A stretch of 36,239 nucleotides of DNA from Bacillota bacterium. Its GTDB lineage: Bacteria; Bacillota; Limnochordia; JAAZLZ01. Positions 7,504 through 15,352 of this stretch are shown here, piece by piece. The stretch is taken from NCBI GenBank assembly GCA_012799075.1, contig JAAZLZ010000167.1, positions 1-36,239 on the forward strand, in the 5' to 3' direction. The notes beneath the pieces are model-generated. The model was not told the origin of the DNA and ran no database searches. It worked only from the letters and a program-made list of their open reading frames with translations. How positions within the stretch are numbered: the stretch's first letter is position 1; each line of letters opens with the position of its first letter. Both the position numbers and the translations under genes were made by a program.

Positions 7504-8157
7504 TCAGACCGTTTCGATCCACTTGGAAAGCCTTCTTTCCATCCGGTCGGAGAACTTAACCAAAGGATAGCAGACGAGGAAATAAAAGAGGGCTACCATA
7601 CCGAAGGTGATAAAGGTGTGTTCACCCCGTTGGGTGAGCTGCTGACCAACCCGGGTCACCTCAGTTATCCCGATTAAGGATACGACGGAGGTGGCTTTGA
7701 CTAAGAGGACAAACTGTCCAGCCAAAGGCGGCAAGATCAACCGGACCGCCTGGGGGAGGATCACATGCCGCATTTTCTGCATGTAGGTTAAGCCAAGGGC
7801 CTTGGCCGCCTCGTCCTGACCCCGGTCCACGGCATCAATGCCGCCTTTGACAATTTCCGTCATATAGGCTCCCTCGTGTACAATTAGGCCTAACACGCCT
7901 GCGCTTAGGGCGCCAAGTCTAAGGCCGAAGGCCGGCAGGACATAATACATTATGAAGATCACGAGCAAGAAAGGGGTTCCCCGGACAAAGGCCACATAAG
8001 CTCCCAAGAAAGGGGACAGCAAGGGCACCCTGGCGCTGCGGATCATCCCACCGATAAAGCCGACGCCAAGGGACAAAGCCATCCCAGCAATGCTGAGATA
8101 GATTGTAAGATAAATGCCCTGCAGCAGGTGGGGCGTTACTTTTAAGACTACCTCCAC
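7504..8157 (-). CDS. Amino acid ABC transporter permease (HisM/HisQ family), second permease
   Basis: This inner-membrane subunit forms the translocation pore with the permease encoded immediately upstream. It has about five hydrophobic segments and the family's cytoplasmic coupling segment, visible as EAAKALGLTYMQKMRHVILPQAVR, preceded by GAYMTEIVKGGI. The frame can start at ATG 8172, overlapping the upstream stop as TAATG. However, the bases around that ATG read GGAGGTGAG and make an ideal ribosome binding site for GTG at 8157, so I place the start there (217 residues); the longer form would have 222. Either way, translation is coupled to the upstream permease. Confidence 0.88.
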   Translation of the reverse strand: MEVVLKVTPHLLQGIYLTIYLSIAGMALSLGVGFIGGMIRSARVPLLSPFLGAYVAFVRGTPFLLVIFIMYYVLPAFGLRLGALSAGVLGLIVHEGAYMTEIVKGGIDAVDRGQDEAAKALGLTYMQKMRHVILPQAVRLILPPLAGQFVLLVKATSVVSLIGITEVTRVGQQLTQRGEHTFITFGMVALFYFLVCYPLVKFSDRMERRLSKWIETV

Positions 8158-8171
8158 TAGTCTCACCTCCA

Positions 8172-8831
8172 TTACCTAGGGGTTGTATACCTGTCCACCA
8201 CTTTGGCCAAGGACAACAGGATGAAGTTGATGAGCAGGTAACTGAGGAAAATGGGTGCAAAGGCTTCTACGGGTCGGAATGCCCGGGAATTGACTACGTT
8301 GGCCGCGCGGATCAGTTCATGGACTCCAATCGCAGACAGGAGACTTGTGTCCTTGATGAGGTAGGTGAACTGGCCCAACAGGGGAGGGATCACATTGCGC
8401 AATGCCTGGGGCAGGATGACGAACCGGTTGATTTGCAGACTTCTCATGCCAAGGGCCTGGGCAGCTTCTGTTTGGCCTTTGGGGATGGACCGGATGCCTG
8501 CCCGGACGATTTCGGTTATGTAGGCCCCGCTGTTTAGGACCAAAGCGAGGATGCCTGCTTGAACGGTAGGGATGGTCATGCCCAGGTGGGGCAGACCGAA
8601 AAAAATAATGTAGATCTGCACCAGCAGGGGTGTTGAGCGGATGAAGGCCACGTAGGCGCTGACGGGCCTGGACAAGAGAGGAAGTCGGGAGAGCTTGGCT
8701 AAACCCCCTAAGATCCCAACGATGAGGGCAAGGGCAATGCTGACAAAGGAAATCCAGAAGGTGCTCCTAAATCCCAACAGGAAGACAGGTGTGTATTTGC
8801 GGAGAACACTCCATAAAAACACATCAAACAT
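8172..8831 (-). CDS. Amino acid ABC transporter permease (HisM/HisQ family), first permease
   Basis: This 219-residue membrane protein is the partner of the permease encoded next to it. Hydrophobic stretches run near residues 15-45, 55-75, 85-110, 145-165 and 190-210. The signature SGAYITEIVRAGIRSIPKGQ is followed by EAAQALGMRSLQINRFVILPQALR, the loop that docks on the ATPase. Two homologous but distinct permeases imply a heterodimeric pore, as in histidine-type importers. It follows the binding-protein gene after an intergenic hairpin at 8856-8879, which suggests it is expressed below the level of the binding protein. Confidence 0.92.
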   Translation of the reverse strand: MFDVFLWSVLRKYTPVFLLGFRSTFWISFVSIALALIVGILGGLAKLSRLPLLSRPVSAYVAFIRSTPLLVQIYIIFFGLPHLGMTIPTVQAGILALVLNSGAYITEIVRAGIRSIPKGQTEAAQALGMRSLQINRFVILPQALRNVIPPLLGQFTYLIKDTSLLSAIGVHELIRAANVVNSRAFRPVEAFAPIFLSYLLINFILLSLAKVVDRYTTPR

Positions 8832-8855
8832 CCACCGGCACCCCCGTTGTTTTGG

Positions 8856-8879
8856 GACCCCCGGAGGATTCCGGGGGTC
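8856..8879 (-). repeat. Intercistronic hairpin between binding-protein and permease genes
   Basis: A perfect 10-bp stem (GACCCCCGGA with TCCGGGGGTC) closes on a four-base loop in the 57-bp gap. On the coding strand it is followed by CCAAAACAACG, not a T-tract, so it is unlikely to be a full terminator. Such hairpins commonly protect the upstream mRNA from 3' exonucleases and attenuate downstream expression. Confidence 0.7.
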
Positions 8880-8888
8880 GCCGAACCC

Positions 8889-9689
8889 TTAGAGAAGCTT
8901 TTGGGAAATGGGGTTCCATGGTCCGATCCACTTTTCATAGATGGCTTCGAACTCACCGGAACGCTTGATTTGCTCAAAGAACAGGTTCAACCATCGCAGC
9001 AACTCAGGATTCTCATGGCGGACTGTGAAGGCGTAGGTGTCGACATACAGGTAGCCTTCCAACACATGCATCTTGTCGGGAGCCTTGGCCGACTCGCTCA
9101 CTGCCAGGACATCATCCTCCAAGGCGGCGTCGACCCGACCGGCCATCAAAGCCTCGGTCATCTCCGCCGTAGTGTTGAAGACGGCCTTTTGAGCGAGGGG
9201 AAGCTTCTCCTCGGCAAGGACCTCCCCGATTGCTCCCAAGGCTGCGCCTACGGTTATCTTGGGGTTGTTTAGGTCCTGCCAAGAGGTAAAGGGGGTGTCA
9301 GTTCTACTGTAGGCTATGGTGCCGGTGCGAAAATAAGGGTCGGTGAAGGCTACGCTTTTAGCCCGCTCTAAGGTATTTGACATTCGATCGCCGATCATGT
9401 CCACTCGGCCTGCCAACAGGGCGGGCAACAGACCTGCCCAGTCCAAATCCACGAACTCAACTTCAACCCCCATCTTTTCGCCCATGAGCCTGTTGAGGTC
9501 GATGCAAAAACCCGTTGGATCGCCTTTATCATCCCGGAAGGTGAAGGGGCGGACGCCCGTGTTGATGGCAATAATGATCTTTCCCCGTTCGCTAATCTCG
9601 TGGAGAATGCTCCGCTGTCCTTGGACAGGAGGGACCAAAAGCAAGATTAGCAAGAACACTACTACTCCCCGGAATACCTTGGTGCCCAT
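8889..9689 (-). CDS. Polar amino acid ABC transporter solute-binding protein
   Basis: This is the extracytoplasmic ligand-binding subunit of the importer (SBP family 3, 266 residues). Residues 1-25 form an export signal with a long hydrophobic core ending VPPVQGQ and no cysteine, so it is probably cleaved by signal peptidase I rather than anchored as a lipoprotein. The mature part begins ERGKIIIAINTGVRPFTF, continues GFCIDLNRLMGEKMGV, and has GRVDMIGDRMSNTLERA and AFTDPYF, all canonical positions of the family's lobe 1. Arg in the SNTLERA segment and Asp in GRVDAALEDD are the usual contacts for the ligand's alpha-carboxylate and amino group. It lies 14 bases after an aminotransferase gene, hinting that the imported amino acid is that enzyme's substrate. 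Confidence 0.92.
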   Translation of the reverse strand: MGTKVFRGVVVFLLILLLVPPVQGQRSILHEISERGKIIIAINTGVRPFTFRDDKGDPTGFCIDLNRLMGEKMGVEVEFVDLDWAGLLPALLAGRVDMIGDRMSNTLERAKSVAFTDPYFRTGTIAYSRTDTPFTSWQDLNNPKITVGAALGAIGEVLAEEKLPLAQKAVFNTTAEMTEALMAGRVDAALEDDVLAVSESAKAPDKMHVLEGYLYVDTYAFTVRHENPELLRWLNLFFEQIKRSGEFEAIYEKWIGPWNPISQKLL

Positions 9690-9703
9690 AGCATGCCCAC
9701 CTT

Positions 9704-10891
9704 TCAGATTTGCTTAGGCGACGTGCCCAGGTAACGCTGGATTCGCCGCAGGCCTTCCCGTAGATCCTCCTCCTTTGACGCCAGGGATATCCTGATGAAT
9801 CCTTCTCCCTGTGGGCCGAAGGTATCACCGGGCGCCACCGCAACTGATTCTGACATGAGCAGGTCCTTGGCGAAATCCCGGGAGGGTTGAGCAGACTCGG
9901 TGATGTCGATCATCATGTAGAACGTGCCCTCGGGCTTGATGACCCTTAGTCCAAGCTTCTCAGCCTCGACTAGACACATGTCCCGGCGTCTTCGGTAGGT
10001 CTCCCTCATTTCAGCCACAATTTCTTGGGGTCCCTCCAAAGCTGTTTCAGCAGCTTTTTGGGCGATCGCGCAGGGAGATGCGGTGAAGGCTTCTTGAAGT
10101 CGGGCTAAGGTTTCCGACAATCCTTGCGGGCAGATGGCATAGCCCACCCGCCAACCGGTCATGGCATAAGTCTTAGAGAAGCTGTTGACGATGACCACCC
10201 GATGGGGCTCATCGGCAGCCACCTGGAGAAAGGACCGGTAGGGTGTGGCGGTGAAGACTAGCTCATCGTAGACTTCATCGGCGAGGATAAAAAGACCGTG
10301 TTTCTGGGCAAAGAGCAACAGGTTTTTCAGAATGTCTTCGCTAAACACAGCTCCTGTCGGATTTGCAGGGCTGTTCACCACCAATACCCGGGTGGAGTCG
10401 TCGATTTGGGCTTCCATTTGGGCGATGTCAGGGATAAAGGCCTCCGGCTGCAAGGGGTATCTTTGCACACCAAGCCCCAGCAAAGCGCAAAGCATCTCAT
10501 AGTTGGGCCAGCATGGATTGGGGAGGAGGATGCTGTCCCCCAGATCTGTCAGGGCGATAAAAGTAGTAGCGATAGCCGTAATTCCCCCCGCGGTGGCAAT
10601 GACCTGCTCCGGCTCAACATGGACCCCGTACAACCGCTGGTAACGCTTTGCGATTGCCGTCCTCAAGCTGAAAAGACCGGCGTTGGCGGTGTACTTGGTA
10701 TACCCATCCTGAGCGGCCTTCACCGCTCCTTGCACGATGTGTTCGGGGGTGGGAAAGGTTGGCTCCCCAACCTCCAGTCGAATGGGGTCAGGACATTGCA
10801 GGGCCAGATCAAGGATTTCCCTTACCCCTGACCAGGGCATGCCCCCGGCCCGCTGGGAAGGCCCTAATCCCGGAATCAGGTGTCTATGCAT
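9704..10891 (-). CDS. Class I PLP-dependent aminotransferase (AspC-like fold type I)
   Basis: This transfers the alpha-amino group of an amino acid to a keto acid in the cytoplasm. The 395 residues match the AAT-I family. NSPANPTGAVF carries the PLP-binding Asn, LADEVYDELVF carries the Asp and Tyr that hold the cofactor, and NSFSKTYAMTGWRVGYA carries the Schiff-base Lys and phosphate-contact Arg. FIRISLAS near the C-terminus provides the substrate-carboxylate Arg. ATG at 10891 is preceded by GGGAGG with eight-base spacing. It is the first gene of the amino acid ABC importer operon, with only 14 bases before the binding-protein gene, so uptake and deamination are co-expressed. The specific amino acid cannot be read from sequence. 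Confidence 0.92.
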   Translation of the reverse strand: MHRHLIPGLGPSQRAGGMPWSGVREILDLALQCPDPIRLEVGEPTFPTPEHIVQGAVKAAQDGYTKYTANAGLFSLRTAIAKRYQRLYGVHVEPEQVIATAGGITAIATTFIALTDLGDSILLPNPCWPNYEMLCALLGLGVQRYPLQPEAFIPDIAQMEAQIDDSTRVLVVNSPANPTGAVFSEDILKNLLLFAQKHGLFILADEVYDELVFTATPYRSFLQVAADEPHRVVIVNSFSKTYAMTGWRVGYAICPQGLSETLARLQEAFTASPCAIAQKAAETALEGPQEIVAEMRETYRRRRDMCLVEAEKLGLRVIKPEGTFYMMIDITESAQPSRDFAKDLLMSESVAVAPGDTFGPQGEGFIRISLASKEEDLREGLRRIQRYLGTSPKQI

Positions 10892-11101
10892 GGCTCAAAC
10901 CTCCCACAGTCTTGGCAGCTCAAGGAGCTGGCAGAACTGACTAAGATATTATGCGTATAAGACTTAAAATCCTCCCAAGATAATGAATTCTCGAAACGAG
11001 ATCCGGTTCCATGTTGGCTTTCCAACTACTTTGTTGGAGACATGAAAACCGCCCTTTTTAACACTAGGGAGGGAAAACGCTACATATTGGAGGTTGCTCA
11101 G
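10892..11101 (-). promoter_or_regulatory. Upstream region of the aminotransferase-ABC operon with three short inverted repeats
   Basis: This 210-bp gap contains TCTCG-AAA-CGAGA (10989-11001), then GTTGG-CTTT-CCAAC followed by a second GTTGG, so the CCAAC arm could pair with either copy. At 11089-11110 GGAGGTT and AACCTCC flank the stop codon of the upstream activase gene and may help end its transcript. AT-rich sequence at about 10945-10965 is the likeliest promoter position, but I see no consensus hexamer pair. Confidence 0.4.
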
Positions 11102-12046
11102 CTAACCTCCTATTTGCACCCGCAATCCCTCTTTCTCGGCCCTTATCTTGAGGGCTTCCATTTCTTCCTTGGGTATCTCATTCCGCACCGGTTGAAAACG
11201 CTCCCTGTCCAACAGACGATATTTCCCTTCCCCGAATCGGTGGAAAGGTAGCAGATGCAGTTCATCAATGCCAAGATGGCGGCCTTGGCGGGCGATCGTG
11301 GCAATATCAGCTTCATTGTCATTGAAGCCCGGGATGACAGGGGTGCGCAAGATGATGTTCCTTGTTCGCTGACGGAGCCTTTCCAAGTTGGACAGGATCA
11401 ACCGGTTGTCTTGTCCGATCCATTGGCGATGGGTCTTGGGATCCATGTGCTTAAGGTCATACAGGAAAAGATCTGTATAGGGGAGTACCTGCTCGAAGTT
11501 TTCCCAGGGCACATGGCCAGCCGTTTCAACGGCGGTGTGCACTCCCTTGGCCTTGGCGGCTTGGAGAATGGCCGCGGCAAAGTCCGCCTGAGCCAAAGGC
11601 TCACCTCCCCCCAGGGTCATGCCGCCCCCTGAGTTGGCATAAAAGGCAGCGTCTTTTAAAACCTCTTCCAGGACTTGGTCGACGGTCATGGAAGTTCCCT
11701 TAACGATCCTTGCTTCCGCATAACAAACTTGGCAGCAGGCCCCACATTCCTGGCACAGGTCCCGGTGGAAGGCCAGCTGCCCTTCATCTAAACTGACGGC
11801 CTGATGGGGACAGATCTCCAAGCAGGCCTGACAGCCGATGCACTTTTCGGGCTGAAACAACAACTCCGGCCGAAACCTTTGGGATTCTGGATTAGAGCAC
11901 CATTTGCAGTGGAGGGGACATCCCTTGAGAAATACCAGTGTTCGTATACCGGGCCCATCATGAATGGAAAACCTTTGCATATCAAAAACGATACCTTCCT
12001 GTGTCACAATGGCTGCTCCCTTCGCGGACAGATTGGCTTCGATCAT
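11102..12046 (-). CDS. Glycyl-radical enzyme activating protein (radical SAM)
   Basis: Such proteins use S-adenosylmethionine and a [4Fe-4S] cluster to install the glycyl radical on a partner enzyme. The radical SAM motif is CPLHCKWC (Cys43, Cys47, Cys50), right after HDGPGIRTLVFLKG, the activase hallmark. A two-cluster ferredoxin insert follows, with Cys69/72/75/79 and Cys98/101/104/108. GGGMTLGGGEPL is the SAM-binding glycine motif. The 314-residue length is typical of the PflA-like group with the ferredoxin insert, such as activases of choline TMA-lyase, glycerol dehydratase or 4-hydroxyphenylacetate decarboxylase. CTGGAGGG sits eight bases before the ATG. It follows a SelA-like gene by 54 bases, but no glycyl radical enzyme is in the window, so its partner must be encoded elsewhere. 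Confidence 0.93.
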   Translation of the reverse strand: MIEANLSAKGAAIVTQEGIVFDMQRFSIHDGPGIRTLVFLKGCPLHCKWCSNPESQRFRPELLFQPEKCIGCQACLEICPHQAVSLDEGQLAFHRDLCQECGACCQVCYAEARIVKGTSMTVDQVLEEVLKDAAFYANSGGGMTLGGGEPLAQADFAAAILQAAKAKGVHTAVETAGHVPWENFEQVLPYTDLFLYDLKHMDPKTHRQWIGQDNRLILSNLERLRQRTRNIILRTPVIPGFNDNEADIATIARQGRHLGIDELHLLPFHRFGEGKYRLLDRERFQPVRNEIPKEEMEALKIRAEKEGLRVQIGG

Positions 12047-12100
12047 TGCTCAGACCCTCCAGAAGAATTCCCCGTCTATTGCCGGACACCTTCCATAGCG

Positions 12101-13366
12101 CTAGTTGAGCTGCCGAAGATTATTTGCCAGCTCCTTGGCCAAGCCCTGGACCACAAGGTCTCCATCCCCAGGGCGCAGACTAATGGGATTGACGATGAAG
12201 ACGCCCTGATGGAGGAGCTGTTCATTAAAGGCAATGCGGGGATTGGCGTAGCGAAGACTGGTGGAGATTTCCCAAGGGGAGCGTTTCAAGGAAGCTTCAT
12301 CCAGTTTAATCTGCAACAGGGGAGTAGGGGCATCAAGCACCAGTCTGACCTGGTCAACTCCGGCCAGGCCTTCGACTTTGCCGGCGATTCGTCGCAAATG
12401 ATCCACCCATTGGTCGTGTAGTCCTTCCGCATCGACAAAGCGGCGCAGGGCCACCATTAAACCGACGATTTCTTCTTTCGATACCTTAAATCCCCGACCT
12501 ACTCCATGATAGGGCATGCCCCGGAGGGCTTCCTTGGGGAAAAGCAGCCGGGGTGGATTCCAAGCTTCCCAAGGCACATCCAAGTCCACCATTTGTACAG
12601 CTGCGGAAGCCACCAACTCCTGTTTTCCGCACAGGATGCCTGTACCCTGGGGTCCGCAAATTGCCTTGCCTCCGCTGAAAACCACCAGATCGGCCCCTTC
12701 TTCAATGAAGCGGCGTAGATTCTCCCGGGGCGGCAGCTGGGCTGCCGCATCCACGATGACGGGAATGCCGAACCGCCGGGCAACGGCAACTAAGGCCCTA
12801 AGGTTCATTCGGTCGTCTCGACGCGCCAGGTAAAAAATGGCCGCAGTCTTGTCGGTGATTGATTCAGCGAAGACATCCGGTTCAATTCCCCGCACGCCTG
12901 CTCCTGCAGCCCAGTCATCAATCCCTACGTCGATGAGTTTGGCCCCGGCAAGGGTCAAAGCCCGATCATAGGCATTACGGGGGGAACGGGCGATGAGGAT
13001 TTCATTGGGGATGCCCCGGGAGTCGGGGAGCTGTCGCATTCTGGCCCCATCGAGGCCAGCCATACAGGCGGCGGCAGCCAAGGTCAATCCCGCGGACGCC
13101 CCGGAGGTCACCAAACCGCTTTCCGCGCCTGTAACTTCCCTGATGAGCAGGGCCGCCTGAGTCTGGAGATCTTCGATGTAAACGCTTGCTTCCCCAGCCT
13201 TAGCCATTGCCTCCATCACCACGTTGGAAAGGGGCGGCCCGCCGAGGCGGGTTGCGGTACCGGCGGCATTAATGACGATGGGGACCCCTAAATCTTCATA
13301 AATGTTTGCCACTCTCATCCCTTCCTTGATTAGATAGTCATAATACCTATTCTCGCACCCGGGCAT
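12101..13366 (-). CDS. SelA/DgaE-like PLP-dependent enzyme
   Basis: This belongs to the group of fold-type I PLP enzymes annotated as L-seryl-tRNA(Sec) selenium transferase-related. Within it, D-glucosaminate-6-phosphate ammonia-lyase is a characterised metabolic member. The N-terminal NIYEDLGVPIVINAAGT is diagnostic. VTSGASAGLTLAAAACMAG forms the phosphate cup, VIVDAAAQLPP contains the cofactor Asp206, and FSGGKAICGPQGTGILCG contains the Schiff-base Lys234. At 421 residues it lacks the extra N-terminal domain of true SelA, and no selenium machinery is seen, so an amino-sugar or amino-acid lyase is more likely. ATG at 13366 has AAGGA five bases upstream; a start at 13318 would also give a family-like N-terminus. 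It is first in a two-gene operon with the glycyl-radical activase and is divergent from a TRAP transporter. Confidence 0.85.
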   Translation of the reverse strand: MPGCENRYYDYLIKEGMRVANIYEDLGVPIVINAAGTATRLGGPPLSNVVMEAMAKAGEASVYIEDLQTQAALLIREVTGAESGLVTSGASAGLTLAAAACMAGLDGARMRQLPDSRGIPNEILIARSPRNAYDRALTLAGAKLIDVGIDDWAAGAGVRGIEPDVFAESITDKTAAIFYLARRDDRMNLRALVAVARRFGIPVIVDAAAQLPPRENLRRFIEEGADLVVFSGGKAICGPQGTGILCGKQELVASAAVQMVDLDVPWEAWNPPRLLFPKEALRGMPYHGVGRGFKVSKEEIVGLMVALRRFVDAEGLHDQWVDHLRRIAGKVEGLAGVDQVRLVLDAPTPLLQIKLDEASLKRSPWEISTSLRYANPRIAFNEQLLHQGVFIVNPISLRPGDGDLVVQGLAKELANNLRQLN

Positions 13367-13538
13367 TGTTTCCTTGCGATATTAAACAATGCTGAAAAGG
13401 GAAAAAGGAAAGTTGGGGCTGCTGGGACCGAAAAATGTCATTTCGTAACGATAAATCGGCAGGAACCCCTGTTAGCGAAGCGAAATAAATAGAGCAAATG
13501 ATAAACGCACGTCTTTCAGAAAGGACTAATTGAAGCCA

Positions 13539-13581
13539 GTCTAGTGCTGGGTGAATATATTTCATATTCACCCGACTAGAC
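13539..13581. repeat. 43-bp interrupted palindrome (putative operator or cruciform)
   Basis: The outer arms GTCTAG (13539-13544) and CTAGAC (13576-13581) frame the inner perfect arms GGGTGAATAT (13549-13558) and ATATTCACCC (13564-13573) around a five-base loop. A further GCCA/TGGC pair extends it outside with a two-base offset. There is no T-tract on either side, and no gene is transcribed into it from outside, so an operator is more likely than a terminator. Confidence 0.75.
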
Positions 13582-13592
13582 GCTGGCAACTG

Positions 13593-13608
13593 CCCAAGGG
13601 CCCTTGGG
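13593..13608. repeat. Perfect 16-bp palindrome
   Basis: CCCAAGGGCCCTTGGG is identical to its reverse complement, lies 11 bases after the larger palindrome and has no spacer. This fits a dimeric regulator site better than an RNA hairpin. Confidence 0.65.
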
Positions 13609-13753
13609 GGAGTCCCTAACGATGTGCGGTCGGCACAGGTGATCTAAACCACGATGAGTCGGCAATTACCGGTGGAAGGGGGAATGTCAAAACAAGCAAA
13701 GGTTCCGTTCTAGTTGTGATAACAATTAATACCATGATACGGGAGGGATTCAG

Positions 13754-14767
13754 ATGAAGCATATGGGACGGTCCTTGATGTTCGCACTAGTTTTTGTCCT
13801 CGCTATCACTAGTCTCCATGGGGTGGTGCTTGGTGCCAAAAAATATGTTGTCAAATTTGCCCACGGGTCGGAAATCACCGAACCAACCCACGAGGCAGCA
13901 TTACTCATGGCCGAGCGGGTGGCCGAGCGGACAAATGGCCAGGTTGAAATTCAGGTGTTTCCCAGCAACCAATTAGGTTCGGAACGGGACATCTTTGAAG
14001 CCTGTAAACTGAATGCTATCCAGATGATTTTTGAATCCCCGGGGTCGATCGGTGTATTCCAGCCAGAAGTGGAGATCTTCAATGGACCATTCCTTTGGAA
14101 GGACTGGGAGGAAACCAAGCGGGTCATGCGGGGGCCCTTTGGCCAAGAACTGTATGCGAAGGTTCTACAAAATCATGGCCTGAGGGTGCTCGACCCCAAC
14201 TGGTACTGGGGCTGGCGGCATTTGACTACCAGGAATACCCCTGTTAGGGTGCCTGAGGATGTCAAAGGCCTAAAAGTGCGCTCCCCAAACATTCCGATTT
14301 TTATGGAAACCCTCAAGGCCATGGGTGCAAGCCCTACCCCCGTCGACTTTGGTGAAGTCTATACCGCACTGCAACAGGGACTAGTCGATGGTCAGGAAAA
14401 CCCGATCCCTACAATTTGGGCCAAGCGATTCTTTGAGGTGCAGAAATACGTTGTCTTGACGGGTCACATGCTGCAGTCAAACCACATCTTGATCAACGAT
14501 CGCTTCTTCCAGAGCATGCCCAAGGAGTTCCAGGCGATCCTCCAGGAAGAAGTCCTCGCCGCGGGCGAATACATGAGCACCCTTCAGCAGCAAGAAGAAG
14601 AAGAGCTCATCGCCAAGATCGAAGCTCAAGGTGTTACCATCATCCGGGATGTGGACCGGGAAACCTTCCGGAAGATTACCGAGGGTGTTTATGAGAAGTT
14701 CGAGGACAATTGGGGCAGGGGCCTGTACCAGAAACTTCGGCAGGCTATCTTGGACGCTCAAGAGTAA
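13754..14767 (+). CDS. dctP: TRAP transporter solute-binding protein (DctP family), system 1
   Basis: This is the extracytoplasmic binding protein of a tripartite ATP-independent periplasmic transporter. Residues 1-27 form a secretion signal ending near GVVLGA, without a lipobox cysteine. The mature domain shows the DctP landmarks AHGSEITEPTHEAAL, FPSNQLGSERDIFEA, WYWGWRHLTTRNTPV and KGLKVRSPNIPIFMETLKAMGASPTPVDFGEVYTALQQGLVDGQENP. The arginine in LKVRSPN is the usual carboxylate-binding residue, so an organic anion, possibly an amino or sugar acid, is the expected ligand. The 337-residue length is normal. It heads the dctPQM operon and is divergent from the SelA-like/activase operon, which may process the imported compound. 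Confidence 0.93.
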   Translation: MKHMGRSLMFALVFVLAITSLHGVVLGAKKYVVKFAHGSEITEPTHEAALLMAERVAERTNGQVEIQVFPSNQLGSERDIFEACKLNAIQMIFESPGSIGVFQPEVEIFNGPFLWKDWEETKRVMRGPFGQELYAKVLQNHGLRVLDPNWYWGWRHLTTRNTPVRVPEDVKGLKVRSPNIPIFMETLKAMGASPTPVDFGEVYTALQQGLVDGQENPIPTIWAKRFFEVQKYVVLTGHMLQSNHILINDRFFQSMPKEFQAILQEEVLAAGEYMSTLQQQEEEELIAKIEAQGVTIIRDVDRETFRKITEGVYEKFEDNWGRGLYQKLRQAILDAQE

Positions 14768-14784
14768 AGACTAGGTCGATAGGT

Positions 14785-14816
14785 AAGAGGGGAGGGGCAA
14801 CTACCTCTCCTCTTTT
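14785..14816 (+). repeat. Intercistronic hairpin after dctP of TRAP system 1
   Basis: AAGAGGGGAGG and CCTCTCCTCTT form an 11-bp stem with one G-U pair and an eight-base loop, followed by TTCAAC. It sits 18 bases after the dctP stop and before dctQ, so partial termination or mRNA protection is likely. Confidence 0.65.
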
Positions 14817-14845
14817 CAACTTCCCCTGTGAAGGGAGTTTGGCCA

Positions 14846-15310
14846 ATGGGTGTACTTGCTTTTCTGGAGAGACTGATTGCCAAGGTCGAAGACTTATTGG
14901 TGGTGGGTGCCCTGGTTGTCTTGTCAGCCAGTGTGTTCTTGGGAGTAGTCTTTCGCTATGTGCTGAATGCTCCCCTTACCTGGACCGATGAAGTTGCGCT
15001 CCTTGGCTTTGTGTGGCTTGTATTCATAGGCGCTGGCACTTGTACCAGGACCAGGTCTCATATGGGTATTGAAATGCTTGTCCGGCGGCTGTCGGAGCAA
15101 AGGGCGCTGCGTCTTCAGACCATTGGGAACGTGATCGTCATGGTCATCCTGGGGGTGCTCGTCTACTTTGGCATTCAACACGCGTTGTATGCAGCCCACA
15201 GTCGGACCACTGTCCTGGGGATTCCCTGGACTTATATTTTCTTGTCCGTGCCCGTAGGTTCTGGGTTCATGTTCATCCACCTGCTTTATCAACTATGGGG
15301 TAAGGACTGA
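14846..15310 (+). CDS. dctQ: TRAP transporter small membrane subunit (DctQ family), system 1
   Basis: This four-helix membrane protein links the binding protein to the large DctM channel. I choose ATG at 14846 (154 residues) because AAGGGAG is well spaced for it; the open frame extends to GTG at 14828. Hydrophobic segments lie near residues 17-37, 47-67, 89-109 and 128-148. The family's conserved features are visible as VVFRYVLNAPLTWTDEVALLGFVWLVFIGAG and RSHMGIEML between helices 1 and 3. It lies between dctP and dctM, with 42 bases to the latter. Confidence 0.9.
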   Translation: MGVLAFLERLIAKVEDLLVVGALVVLSASVFLGVVFRYVLNAPLTWTDEVALLGFVWLVFIGAGTCTRTRSHMGIEMLVRRLSEQRALRLQTIGNVIVMVILGVLVYFGIQHALYAAHSRTTVLGIPWTYIFLSVPVGSGFMFIHLLYQLWGKD

Positions 15311-15352
15311 TTTCCCAGGCAAGCCTGGGCATTAGACCAGGAGGAGACATCC

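Larger units (their letters stand above)
13367..13753. promoter_or_regulatory. 387-bp divergent control region rich in palindromes
   Basis: This region must hold the promoters for both the SelA-like operon (leftward) and the TRAP operon (rightward). It contains a 43-bp near-perfect palindrome (13539-13581), a perfect 16-bp palindrome (13593-13608), a GTGC-GGTCG-GCAC hairpin at about 13625, and a CCAC...GTGG stem near 13650-13675. A dyad-like TTGTGATAACAA lies near 13714-13725, just before the TRAP ribosome binding site (GGGAGGG near 13740). I found no consensus -35/-10 pair. An 80-codon open frame on the minus strand runs through it but covers the palindromes and has no family resemblance. 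Confidence 0.6.

Noticed and set aside
13347..13589. An 80-codon minus-strand open frame in the divergent control region
   Set aside because: It runs through the palindromes and overlaps the SelA-like start; there is no family resemblance and no good start signal.
13714..13725. A lac-operator-like TTGTGATAACAA
   Set aside because: The resemblance covers only part of the operator and there is no LacI-family gene in the window; kept only as a generic dyad.
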